Shown in pieces: positions 17,667-25,667 of a DNA stretch of 64,000 nucleotides. Position 1 is the stretch's first letter; every line of letters starts with the position of its first letter. Under the pieces are notes generated by a model. It was not told the origin of the DNA, did not search any database, and saw nothing but the letters and a program-made list of their open reading frames with translations. Source of the DNA: Frateuria_A sp051900425 (GTDB lineage Bacteria > Pseudomonadota > Gammaproteobacteria > Xanthomonadales > Rhodanobacteraceae); assembly GCF_051900425.1 (NCBI RefSeq), contig NZ_JBHZGK010000002.1, positions 1 through 64,000 of the forward strand, written 5' to 3'. Both the position numbers and the translations under genes were made by a program.

Positions 17667-19301
17667 ATGCCGCGCAACGGCGACCCTCCGGCACGGGACC
17701 GCCGCTATACGGCCGGTTCACGCCATTCCCTCCAACGTTCGCGGCCCCGACCCACGGTCGAGCCCGCCTCCGATCCGACCATGACCGACACGCACGTCAG
17801 CGCCGCCCGCCATCCCCTGTTCGAGACCGAGCACCTGCAGCGGGACCTGCGCAAGCGCAGTGTCCGGGGCGCGGCGGTGACCATCTCCAGCCAGGCGGCG
17901 CGCCTGCTGCTGCAGGTCGGCGGCATGGCGGTGCTGGCACGGCTGCTGTTGCCGTCGGACTTCGGCGTCTATGGCAAGACCATCGCGCTGACCGGTTTCA
18001 TCACGACCATCCAGACGGGCGGGCTGTCGCTGGCGACGGTGCAGCAGGCCGAGATCAACCACGGCCAGGTCAGCACGCTGTTCTGGCTCAATGCACTACT
18101 GGGGCTCACCGCGGCCGGGCTGGTCGCCGCGCTCAGTCCCGCGATGGCGTGGTTCTACAACGACCCGCGCGTGCTGGCCCTCGGACTGGCCATGGCCGGC
18201 GTAGTGCTGATCAGCAGCCTGGGCGTGCAGCACCGCGCCTTGCTGCAGCGGCAGATGCGCTTCATGCAGAAGGTCAGCGGCGATCTGGTCGCGCTGATTG
18301 CCGGGTTCGCGGCCGCGGTCGTCAGCGCCTGGATGGGCGCCGGCTACTGGGCGTTCGTCATCCAGCAATACACGATGGCGCTGGTCACGCTGGTGATGCT
18401 CTACGGTTTCTGCCGCTGGGTGCCGGGCCTGCCGCGCCGCGGCAGCGGCGTGCGGCCGATGGTCAAGCTCGGCGCCAACCAGAGCGCGTCGAGCATCCTG
18501 AACTTCGCCAACCGCAACGTGGACAACGTGCTGATCGGCCGCTACATCTCCGATGCCGCCCTGGGCTTCTACACGCTGGCCTACCGCATGCTGTTGCTGC
18601 CGATCCAGCAGATCAACGCACCGCTCTCGTCGGTCATGCTGCCGGCGCTGAGCCGGTTGCAGCACCAGCCGAAACGGTTCTGCCGGTTCTACTACCGGGC
18701 GCTGGGCGCGATCGTGTTCGTCGGCATGCCCATCGTGTGCTTCCTGCAGGTGGATGCAAGGCAGGTCATCGAGCTGGCGCTGGGGCCGAAGTGGTTGCCC
18801 ACCGTGCCGCTGTTCCAGGCGCTGGGCATCGCCGCCTTCATCGGCACCTTCAACATCGCCGGCAACTGGGTCTACAGCTCGCTGGGCCGGACCGACCGGC
18901 GGCTGTTCTGGCAGGGCATCTCCACGCCGATCACCGTGGCGGCGTTCTTCATCGGCTTGCCGTGGGGCGCGCTCGGCATCGCGCTGTCCTTCAGCGCCAC
19001 CCGCGTACTGCTCGTGGTGCCCTGGCTGCACAACGCCTACCGCGGGACGCCGGTGGACCTGTGGACGACCGCCAAGACGCTGGCACGGCCGGCCGCCACC
19101 TCGATCGGCGCGGCGCTGGTGCTGTGGGGCATCCACTCCACCACGGGTGAATGGCCCGCGCGTTGGGTGTTCCTGGACGCGCTGATCTACGGTGGCCTGT
19201 ATTTCGGTGCGTGGATGATCGATCCGTCCGGGCGGGCGCACATGCGCGACCTCATGTCGGTGCTCGAGGAGTTGCGCTCGCGCAAGCGCGGCGACCAGTA
19301 G
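17667..19301 (+). CDS. Wzx-type flippase (polysaccharide biosynthesis / MOP superfamily)
   Basis: A 544-residue membrane protein with about 12 predicted helices. The start VRGAAVTISSQAARLLLQVGGMAVLARLLLPSDFG is typical of the oligosaccharide flippase (Polysacc_synt_3) family, as is NRNVDNVLIGRYISDAALGFYTLAYRM near residue 280. The start at 17667 has AGGAG five bases away; an ATG at 17781 would remove a 38-residue polar extension and is possible. Flippases of this type move lipid-linked repeat units across the inner membrane, pairing with the polymerase-like gene at 2753. Part of the run 16666-20187. Confidence 0.85.
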   Translation: MPRNGDPPARDRRYTAGSRHSLQRSRPRPTVEPASDPTMTDTHVSAARHPLFETEHLQRDLRKRSVRGAAVTISSQAARLLLQVGGMAVLARLLLPSDFGVYGKTIALTGFITTIQTGGLSLATVQQAEINHGQVSTLFWLNALLGLTAAGLVAALSPAMAWFYNDPRVLALGLAMAGVVLISSLGVQHRALLQRQMRFMQKVSGDLVALIAGFAAAVVSAWMGAGYWAFVIQQYTMALVTLVMLYGFCRWVPGLPRRGSGVRPMVKLGANQSASSILNFANRNVDNVLIGRYISDAALGFYTLAYRMLLLPIQQINAPLSSVMLPALSRLQHQPKRFCRFYYRALGAIVFVGMPIVCFLQVDARQVIELALGPKWLPTVPLFQALGIAAFIGTFNIAGNWVYSSLGRTDRRLFWQGISTPITVAAFFIGLPWGALGIALSFSATRVLLVVPWLHNAYRGTPVDLWTTAKTLARPAATSIGAALVLWGIHSTTGEWPARWVFLDALIYGGLYFGAWMIDPSGRAHMRDLMSVLEELRSRKRGDQ

Positions 19302-19344
19302 TCCATGGCAGACCGTTGCGCGAGCAACGGACAAGGAGGACACC

Positions 19345-20187
19345 ATGCAGGGAACATGGTCGAGCGTGTCGCGTCCGCTGCGGCGGGCGGGGGCCGATCT
19401 CATCCGCTATTGCCGCCATCGCACCGCTTCGGTCTTCCCGCGGCCGGTGATTTTCGGCGGCAGCCCCAAGTCGGGCACCACCGCCATCGCAGCGCTGCTG
19501 GCCGAGGCGACCGGCCTGTCGCTCAGCAGCGATCCCTTCTGGCGCGTGCTGCGCAGCGACGGTGACGGTTACCTGCTGCCCGACGTGCTGGAAGGCAGCC
19601 TTCAGCTCGATGCGTTCGTGCGCCGGTACCCGGCGTACTTCTCCGCGCGGATCGTGAAGGATCCAGACTTTGCGTTCCTGTACCGCGAGCTGCAGCAGGT
19701 GTTCCCCGAGTCGCCGCAGGTCTTCATCGTGCGCGACCCGCGGGAAAACATCCGCGGCATCCTCGACCGGCTGCACATGCGTGGCGACCTCGAGCACCTG
19801 GGGCCGGCCGAGCACCGTACGCTCGAGCGTGAAGGCGGCTGGCGCGCGATCCTGGATGGTCGCGGCCTGGGCCTGGACGGGCGCGCGAATTACATCGGCC
19901 GGCTCGCCCAGCGCTGGGCGCGCGGCGTCGATGCGTACTTCGCCGCGGGCACGCCGGTGCACCTGGTGCGCTACGAGGATTTCCTCGAGGACCGCGCCGG
20001 GTTCATCGCCGACCTGGCCGACCTGCTCGGCCTGGAGCCCAGGGGCGACGTCCGCCAGAAGCTGGCCCGGCGGCCCGGCCATCATGGCCACCGGAGCCTT
20101 TCGACCGAGGCGTTTTTCGGCAGGCGGAACCTGTCGATCATCGAGCGCACCTGCGGCGGACACATGGCGAAGTTCGGCTACGCCTGA
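19345..20187 (+). CDS. Sulfotransferase family protein 2
   Basis: A 280-residue protein with an excellent ribosome-binding site (AAGGAGGACACC) before its ATG. The 5'-phosphosulfate loop GGSPKSGTTAIAALLA is at about residues 40-55. The second PAPS-contact strand reads FIVRDPRENIRGILDRL; the Arg is present, but the Ser usual a few residues later is replaced by Gly, so cofactor binding may differ. A long insertion-free C terminus carries YEDFLEDRAGFIADLADLLGL, typical of sulfotransferases. It follows the flippase by 43 bases. Acceptor unknown; inactivity cannot be excluded. Confidence 0.72.
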   Translation: MQGTWSSVSRPLRRAGADLIRYCRHRTASVFPRPVIFGGSPKSGTTAIAALLAEATGLSLSSDPFWRVLRSDGDGYLLPDVLEGSLQLDAFVRRYPAYFSARIVKDPDFAFLYRELQQVFPESPQVFIVRDPRENIRGILDRLHMRGDLEHLGPAEHRTLEREGGWRAILDGRGLGLDGRANYIGRLAQRWARGVDAYFAAGTPVHLVRYEDFLEDRAGFIADLADLLGLEPRGDVRQKLARRPGHHGHRSLSTEAFFGRRNLSIIERTCGGHMAKFGYA

Positions 20188-20379
20188 TCCGGCAGGCGAG
20201 GCAGGAAGCGCGGCCATTCACCCGCTGGCGACGGCCCCGATGGCAACGTCTGCTGCGTTGCGGCCGCGGTCCAGGGAACTGCCGGCGGCCGCGGCGAACC
20301 ACGGGCAACGACGGGCCAACCGGTAGCCGTCGCCCACAACCACCGCGCGTACCCGGTACCGCACACAAGGAGATCCCAG

Positions 20380-20991
20380 GTGACGGCCAAAGTTTTCTGC
20401 ATCGGCTTCCACAAGACCGGAACCACCAGCCTCGCCGAGGCCCTGCAAGTGCTCGGCTATCGGGTGACCGGGCCGAACGGCGTGCGGGACCCGGACATCG
20501 CCAGCAACGTCCGCACGATGGCGTGGGAGCTGGTCCAGAAGTACGACGCGTTCCAGGACAACCCGTGGCCGATCCTCTACAAGGAGATCGACGCGCGTTA
20601 CCCGGGCAGCAAGTTCGTGCTGACCGTGCGCAGCACCGAGTCGTGGATGCGCAGCCAGCTCAAGCACTTCGGCGAGCGCGAGACGGCGATGCGCAAGTGG
20701 ATCTACGGTGACACCCACGGCTGCCCGCAAGGCAACGAGGAGGTCTACATCCGCCGCTACGAGACGCACAACCGCGACGTGCTGGAGTACTTCCGCGATC
20801 GTCCGGACGACCTGCTGGTGATGGAGCTGGCCAAGGGCGACGGTTGGGAAAAGCTCGCGCCGTTCCTGGGCAAGCCGATGCCGGCGATACCGTTCCCGCA
20901 TGCGAACAAGGCCGGCGACCGCGCGCTCGTCAAGAAGATCCTGAAAAAGGGCAAGGCGCAGCTCGCCCACATGGGCGTGCACGTCGCCTGA
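20380..20991 (+). CDS. Sulfotransferase family protein 3 (Sulfotransfer_4 type)
   Basis: A 203-residue protein starting with GTG at 20380 after AAGGAGATCCCAG. The P-loop-like CIGFHKTGTTSLAEALQVLGY at the N terminus, the strand FVLTVRSTESWMRS and the closing PFPHANKAGDRALVKK are the hallmarks of the small P-loop family often labelled Sulfotransfer_4. Members are annotated as sulfotransferases by fold, with few tested. The 192-base gap before it shows a GATGGCAACGTC string also found upstream of the sulfotransferase at 23509. It stands as a single gene ended by hairpins at 20997 and 21047. Confidence 0.68.
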   Translation: MTAKVFCIGFHKTGTTSLAEALQVLGYRVTGPNGVRDPDIASNVRTMAWELVQKYDAFQDNPWPILYKEIDARYPGSKFVLTVRSTESWMRSQLKHFGERETAMRKWIYGDTHGCPQGNEEVYIRRYETHNRDVLEYFRDRPDDLLVMELAKGDGWEKLAPFLGKPMPAIPFPHANKAGDRALVKKILKKGKAQLAHMGVHVA

Positions 20992-20996
20992 CGACA

Positions 20997-21029
20997 CGCC
21001 GGCGCCGCGGACGCGCCGCGGCGCCGGCG
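20997..21029. terminator. Fourteen-bp GC hairpin between convergent genes
   Basis: CGCCGGCGCCGCGG (20997-21010) and its exact complement (21016-21029) form a perfect stem with a 5-base loop. There is no T run, but its place between convergent genes suggests transcription blocking in both directions. Confidence 0.5.
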
Positions 21030-21046
21030 ACAAGCTGGCCATCCAT

Positions 21047-21086
21047 GGCACCGTTCCCGCCCGGCGGGGACGGTGCCTTGCGTTTC
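21047..21086 (+). terminator. Second hairpin between convergent genes
   Basis: GGCACCGTTCCCGC (21047-21060) pairs with GCGGGGACGGTGCC (21064-21077, one T-G pair), followed on the plus strand by TTGCGTTTC. A likely terminator for the gene ending at 20991. Confidence 0.55.
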
Positions 21087-22035
21087 AGGACCGCGTGGTT
21101 TCCGGCTTGGCCGATGGCCGGGCCCTGGCGGCCGGCTGTGCACCGGCTGCCGACAGATCCTCCGGCCAGCCGAACCGGTCGCCCAGCGACCTGTCCCAGT
21201 GCTTCGGCGTGAAGACGTAGGTGCCGGCACCCGGCGTGACGGTCAGCTCGCCTACGTAGACCTTGCCCTGGTGAAGGTAGAAGTCCACCCGCAGGTAGCC
21301 GAACGGCTGCGCGAGCTTCTTGGCCAGGGCCAGCATCTCGGCCAGCGCCGGCGGCTTCTCCGTCGTGCCGGTGCTGGGCCGCAACAGGGGAAGGTCCATC
21401 TCGAAGGGTGCCGGCGACCAGTCCTCCAGGTAGAGCTGCTGCTCGAGGTCGCGGAAGCGGCCATGCATGTGCTGGATGAAGACGAAGCACTCGCGCCCGG
21501 GCGCGTTGAACACGTTGAACTTGTAGTCGTCCGGCGCGTTGCCGCCCTCCAGCAGCGGCTTTTCGAACAGGATCCTCGGAGGGATCGCCAGGTAGTGCTT
21601 CTCGCGGCTGCGCGTGGCCGCACCTTCGGCAAGCCAGCCGTTCGCGAGGGCGGCCAGCTGGGCGGGGTCTTCCTGGCTCTTGTCGCGGACGATCCTGATC
21701 TGCCCGAAGCCGTTGCTCGTCTTCATCACGAACGAGGCGGGCAGCGCATCGAAGGTGTCCGGCGTCACCCGGTCACAGATCAGATAGGCAGGCACCACGT
21801 ACTCGGGGCCGACCCTGCGGGCGACGTACTCCCTGACCGCGACCTTGTCCGCCAGCGTGGTGAACACCGGCTCCGGATAGCGCATCCGGTGGAAGATCTT
21901 TTCCGAAAAGCGCCTGGGATTGCGGAAATTGCAGAACCGCCCGTGCGTCTGCAGGGACTTGTACTGGTAGAACCCGGCGTCGGGAAGCGAATTGAACAGG
22001 CGCTTGATGGCCTTCTTGGGCGCGAGGATCTTCAT
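21085..22035 (-). CDS. TupA-like ATP-grasp protein 1
   Basis: A 316-residue protein. The ATG at 22035 follows GGAAGAGAGAG; the much longer open frame upstream is not homologous. The N-terminal half has RFSEKIFHRMRYPEPVFTTLADKVAVREYV, the block that defines the TupA-like ATP-grasp family. Later come VMKTSNGFGQIRIV, for nucleotide binding, and VDFYLHQGKVYVGELTVTPGAG, which carries the acidic metal ligands. Family members near polysaccharide genes are often annotated as glycosyltransferases, while the teichuronopeptide member forms peptide bonds. It is paralogous to 28277-29239; the pair brackets the sulfotransferase/cys block. The reaction is not known here. Confidence 0.78.
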   Translation of the reverse strand: MKILAPKKAIKRLFNSLPDAGFYQYKSLQTHGRFCNFRNPRRFSEKIFHRMRYPEPVFTTLADKVAVREYVARRVGPEYVVPAYLICDRVTPDTFDALPASFVMKTSNGFGQIRIVRDKSQEDPAQLAALANGWLAEGAATRSREKHYLAIPPRILFEKPLLEGGNAPDDYKFNVFNAPGRECFVFIQHMHGRFRDLEQQLYLEDWSPAPFEMDLPLLRPSTGTTEKPPALAEMLALAKKLAQPFGYLRVDFYLHQGKVYVGELTVTPGAGTYVFTPKHWDRSLGDRFGWPEDLSAAGAQPAARARPSAKPETTRS

Positions 22036-22322
22036 GACGCTCTCTCTTCCTGTCCTTCCGGAAAGCCGTCCGCGGACGGTACGCAAGGCTGGTTTCGTGT
22101 CATCCGGCGACGCGCCTGTCCGGGCCGGAACCGCCACCCGGAAGCCGTGGGGTGGCGCTATTTCGAGCTCTGGAACCGTCATGACGACGCATGCCTGCCG
22201 GTGGGTGCCTCCGCAGAGGCGGTGGGTTGCGTCACCGGAAACATGGTCTGGTTGTACCGGCGACGCGGGTGATGCGGCCGTAGCCTGGAAGCCCGGCCGG
22301 GGCGGCCGGTTCCTCCGTGGTG

Positions 22323-23186
22323 TCAGATCGGCTGCCGCGCCCGTTGCGCCTGGTCGCAGGCGGCCCGGGCGCTCGGCGCGAGATAGCCGAACTTCTCCAC
22401 GATGAACCGATCGCGGTCGCCGACGAGCTTTTCCGTCTGCTCGTCGTAGTAATAGCCCGGGCCGCGCTTCTTGGACGAGGTGTTGGTCTTGGGCCGCTCC
22501 ATCAGCTCGGCGGCCTTTTCCCTGGGCACCTCGACGTTCGCTGCCCGCAATGCCTCCAGCAGGTCGGCCTCCAGGTGTTCGTTGCGGATGAAGCGGTCGA
22601 CGAAGCAGTGCCGCTGCTCGTGCTCGATCAGCTGCTCCGGCGTGGTCACGGCCCGCAACGTACCGAACTGGTTCTTGCGGCAGGTGAACAGGCGCATGTA
22701 GCGCCAGGTCAGCAGGCCGGCGAAGCGGTTGACCGGAAAGCTCCAGTACCCCTCGCCGATGTCGCGCCAGTAGCCCGGGTCGTGCAGCATGCGCACCCAT
22801 TCGCGGAACGCTCCCGGATCGTTGACGTCACGGAAGGTGCGCTTCCACTCCTGGGCATGCCAGTTCGGCCGCATGCCCATCACCAGGCGCAGCACCGAGA
22901 AGAAGTCGCGCTTCCAGCCGTGGTCGCGCAGGCGGATGCCCGGCGTGCTGAGGTTGCTGTAAAGGTCGCCGCGCCCGTCGCAGCAGTAGGCCCAGAGGGA
23001 GACATGCCAGTCCCACGGATCGCGTACCGAGCCAAGGAAGAAGCGGTCGCCCGCGAACAGGTCCGCGGGGGCCTGGTTATGGCGCATGACCAGCCGGCCG
23101 CCGACGATCTCCTTGAGCAGGTTGCGGATGTGCGTGCATCCGGTCTTCTGCAGTTCGAGAAAGACGATCCTGTCGGAAACGAACAT
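22323..23186 (-). CDS. Sulfotransferase family protein 4
   Basis: A 287-residue protein starting at 23186 with GGAG upstream. RIVFLELQKTGCTHIRNLL holds the 5'-phosphosulfate loop (QKTGCTHI), and FLGSVRDPWDWHVSLW the 3'-phosphate contacts with Arg and Ser in place. These are features of the Sulfotransfer_2 superfamily. It is closely related to the divergently transcribed protein at 23509-24363: about two thirds of residues look identical in the N-terminal half, and both end with KTNTSSKK followed by YYD and VEKFGYLAP. Probably uses PAPS; acceptor unknown. Confidence 0.75.
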   Translation of the reverse strand: MFVSDRIVFLELQKTGCTHIRNLLKEIVGGRLVMRHNQAPADLFAGDRFFLGSVRDPWDWHVSLWAYCCDGRGDLYSNLSTPGIRLRDHGWKRDFFSVLRLVMGMRPNWHAQEWKRTFRDVNDPGAFREWVRMLHDPGYWRDIGEGYWSFPVNRFAGLLTWRYMRLFTCRKNQFGTLRAVTTPEQLIEHEQRHCFVDRFIRNEHLEADLLEALRAANVEVPREKAAELMERPKTNTSSKKRGPGYYYDEQTEKLVGDRDRFIVEKFGYLAPSARAACDQAQRARQPI

Positions 23187-23508
23187 AGGGACTCCAGTTT
23201 CTTGATCCGGACGCCGCGCCAGCCGACGCACGCGCGCCCGCGCGATCGCACGGGCGAGCATCCTGGCCGGCAACGCGTCGCGTGCATGGGGGCGACCGCC
23301 GTAGCGGGAACGTTGCCACCGCGTCTGTCGTAAAGCGGTGAACTGCTGACCCCGCTTGCCGCCCTGCAGCGCATGCTGTGGCCGATTCACCGATCTGCGA
23401 CAAACGCGATGGCAACGTCCCGGCGTTTCGTGGCGCGTCACCGCTGGCGCGCCGACCGCGTGCACGGATGCCGCCGCCCGCGGGCAGACAACCAACGATG
23501 GAGCCGAT
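23187..23508. promoter_or_regulatory. Divergent intergenic region with inverted homologous halves
   Basis: The 322 bases between the two divergent sulfotransferase genes hold no gene. Reading outward on each strand gives the same string with few changes: TTCACCG, CGACA, ACGCG, TGGCAACGT, CC (23298-23342 minus; 23387-23430 plus). This is duplicated upstream DNA and may carry a common promoter. No -10/-35 pair was assigned. Confidence 0.5.
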
Positions 23509-24363
23509 ATGTTCGTTTCCGACAGGATCGTTTTCGTGGAATTGCAGAAGACCGGATGCACCCACATCCGCAAGCTGCTCAAGGAGATCGTCGGCGGCGA
23601 ACTCATCGACAAGCACAACCAGGCCGGGTCGCACCTGTTCACCGGCGACCGCTTCTTCCTGGGTTCGATCCGGAACCCGTGGGACTGGTACGTCTCGCAC
23701 TGGGCCTACGGCTGCGACGGCAAGGGCACGGTCTATTACAACGTCACCACCGACGGCTGGCGCGGCCGTGGCCGCGGCTGGAAGAAGCACCCGATGCAGA
23801 CCCTGGCCGAGTTCCTGCAGAGCCGGCCGAACCGCCACGCGGAACAATGGCGGCGCACCTACCGCGACGCCAACGATCCGGGTGCGTTCCGGCAATGGCT
23901 GCACATGCTGCACGATCCCACATACTGGCCCGACGTCGGCGAGGGCTACTGGAAGTGGCCGGCCAGCCGCGTCGCCGGCCTGCTGACCTGGCGCTACATG
24001 AAGCTGTTCACCTGCCGCGAGGGCGGACTGGGCGCGCTGAAATCCATCCAGACGCCGGAACAACTGGCGGCGCACGAAAGCCGGCACTGTTTCATCGACG
24101 GGTTCATCCGCAACGAGCGGCTGGAGTCGGACCTGCTCGATGCGCTGGCGCGCGCCGGTATCGCCGTGCCGCCGGCCACGGTGGAGGAGATCCGCATGCG
24201 ACCGAAGACCAACACGTCCTCGAAGAAGCACGGCGCGCAGTTCTACTACGACGCGCCGACCGAGGCCCTGGTCGCCGAGCGCGAGAGGCTGATCGTCGAG
24301 AAGTTCGGCTACCTCGCTCCGGGCGCCGGGGCGTGCGACCGGCGCGCGACCGCGCCGGTGTAG
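23509..24363 (+). CDS. Sulfotransferase family protein 5
   Basis: A 284-residue protein starting at 23509 after GGAGCCGAT. It shares the QKTGCTHIRKLLKEIVGG loop, FLGSIRNPWDWYVSHW and RPKTNTSSKKHG with its divergent neighbour. In the second motif the Asp of RDP is Asn here (RNP), as in several carbohydrate sulfotransferases. The two genes plainly arose by duplication. It is the gene nearest to cysD, 326 bases away in the same direction, so a sulfuryl-transfer role is attractive though inferred. Confidence 0.75.
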   Translation: MFVSDRIVFVELQKTGCTHIRKLLKEIVGGELIDKHNQAGSHLFTGDRFFLGSIRNPWDWYVSHWAYGCDGKGTVYYNVTTDGWRGRGRGWKKHPMQTLAEFLQSRPNRHAEQWRRTYRDANDPGAFRQWLHMLHDPTYWPDVGEGYWKWPASRVAGLLTWRYMKLFTCREGGLGALKSIQTPEQLAAHESRHCFIDGFIRNERLESDLLDALARAGIAVPPATVEEIRMRPKTNTSSKKHGAQFYYDAPTEALVAERERLIVEKFGYLAPGAGACDRRATAPV

Positions 24364-24689
24364 GGCGTTCACACGCCAGTCACCCGAATCGGTCCCCCCG
24401 GGGGGGCTGAGGGAACGCTCCCGAGCCGGCTTTCGGCAACGTTCGTTTCATCTCTCCGGCACGCCCTTCTGACAGCCCTTGCACGCCGGCGTTGAAAGAA
24501 TTGCCCAGCCTGCCGGCATTCATTCAAAAGGCGTATGCCGGCAGTGAAGGGAGCCCGCCCCGGTCGCGTACGGGGCGCCCCTTGTTCCGGAATCGCATAA
24601 CGTAAAGCTACCGATTTCTTTCACAAACGCTTGTCCAAGATGCAACGTCACGGTTGCCTTCTTGGCGCCCCACTGCAACAGGACTGCCC
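24364..24689 (+). promoter_or_regulatory. Region upstream of cysD with long inverted repeat
   Basis: No gene is seen. CTGCCGGCAT (24510-24519) and ATGCCGGCAG (24535-24544) form a perfect 10-bp inverted repeat with a 15-base spacer. The later part (24585-24645) is AT-richer than its surroundings, with GCATAACGTAAAG, where a CysB-activated promoter would be expected. Neither site is proven. Confidence 0.35.
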
Positions 24690-25667
24690 ATGACCCTGGC
24701 CGCCACGCCCCAAGACCACGACGCCCCGCGTACCGAACAGGCACGGGATACCGACCTCCAGCGCCTTGCCGCCTCTTCGCACCTGAAGCGCCTGGAGGCC
24801 GAGGCGATCCACATCATGCGAGAGGTGGCGGCGGAGTTCGCCAACCCGGTGATGCTCTACTCGGTCGGCAAGGACTCGTCGGTGCTGCTGCACCTGCTGC
24901 AGAAGGCGTTCTATCCGGCGCCGCCGCCGATCCCGATGATGCACGTGGACACCACCTGGAAGTTCCGCGAGATGATCGCCTTCCGCGATCGCCGCGCGAA
25001 GGAAACCGGCTGCCGGCTGATCGTGCACACCAACCAGGAAGGCGTGGCGCAGGGCGTGAATCCGTTCAGCCACGGCGCCAGCGTGCACACCGACATCATG
25101 AAGACCCAGGCCCTGAAGCAGGCGCTGGACAAGTACAAGTTCGACGCGGCCATCGGCGGAGCCCGCCGCGACGAGGAGAAGTCCCGCGCCAAGGAGCGCG
25201 TGTTCTCCTTCCGCAACGCGCAGCACCGCTGGGATCCGAAGAGCCAGCGCCCGGAGCTGTGGAGCCTCTACAACACCCGCATCCACAAGGGCGAGAGCGT
25301 GCGCGTGTTCCCGCTGTCGAACTGGACCGAGCTGGACATCTGGCTCTACATCTACCGCGAGAACATCGAGGTGCCCTCGCTGTATCTGGCCAAGGAACGG
25401 CCGACTGTCGAGCGTGACGGCCAGCTGATCATGGTCGACGACGACCGCATGCCGCTGGAGCCGGGCGAAGTGCCGCAGATGCGCAAGGTGCGCTTCCGCA
25501 CGCTCGGTTGCTACCCGCTCACCGCGGCGATCGAGTCCGAGGCGGACACGCTGCCGGCGGTGATCCAGGAAATGCTCATCGCGCGCACCTCCGAGCGCCA
25601 GGGTCGCATCATCGACCACGACGCCTCGGCCTCCATGGAAAAGAAGAAGCAGGAAGGATATTTCTGA
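24690..25667 (+). CDS. cysD: Sulfate adenylyltransferase subunit 2
   Basis: A 325-residue protein, a little longer than the usual ~300 because of a variable N terminus. The ATP-pyrophosphatase loop MLYSVGKDSSVLLHL, the following MMHVDTTWKFREMI, and GGARRDEEKSRAKERVFSFR, NWTELDIW and KKKQEGYF are all family signatures. CysD adenylates sulfate to APS with CysN driving the reaction by GTP hydrolysis. It overlaps cysNC by one base (TGATG), so the two are coupled. No sulfite or APS/PAPS reductase genes are in the window; the neighbours are sulfotransferases, so this copy may serve sulfation, as NodPQ do in rhizobia. Confidence 0.95.
   Translation: MTLAATPQDHDAPRTEQARDTDLQRLAASSHLKRLEAEAIHIMREVAAEFANPVMLYSVGKDSSVLLHLLQKAFYPAPPPIPMMHVDTTWKFREMIAFRDRRAKETGCRLIVHTNQEGVAQGVNPFSHGASVHTDIMKTQALKQALDKYKFDAAIGGARRDEEKSRAKERVFSFRNAQHRWDPKSQRPELWSLYNTRIHKGESVRVFPLSNWTELDIWLYIYRENIEVPSLYLAKERPTVERDGQLIMVDDDRMPLEPGEVPQMRKVRFRTLGCYPLTAAIESEADTLPAVIQEMLIARTSERQGRIIDHDASASMEKKKQEGYF

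Noticed and set aside
20218..20260. Sigma-54 promoter at TGGCAACGTCTGCTGC
   Set aside because: The GG to GC spacing is one base too long, and the flanking consensus is missing.
15581..24363. Nod-factor-type sulfation locus
   Set aside because: No nodABC-like genes are present; only the PAPS logic is shared.
24393..24405. CCCCCCGGGGGGG as terminator
   Set aside because: It has no loop and no T run.
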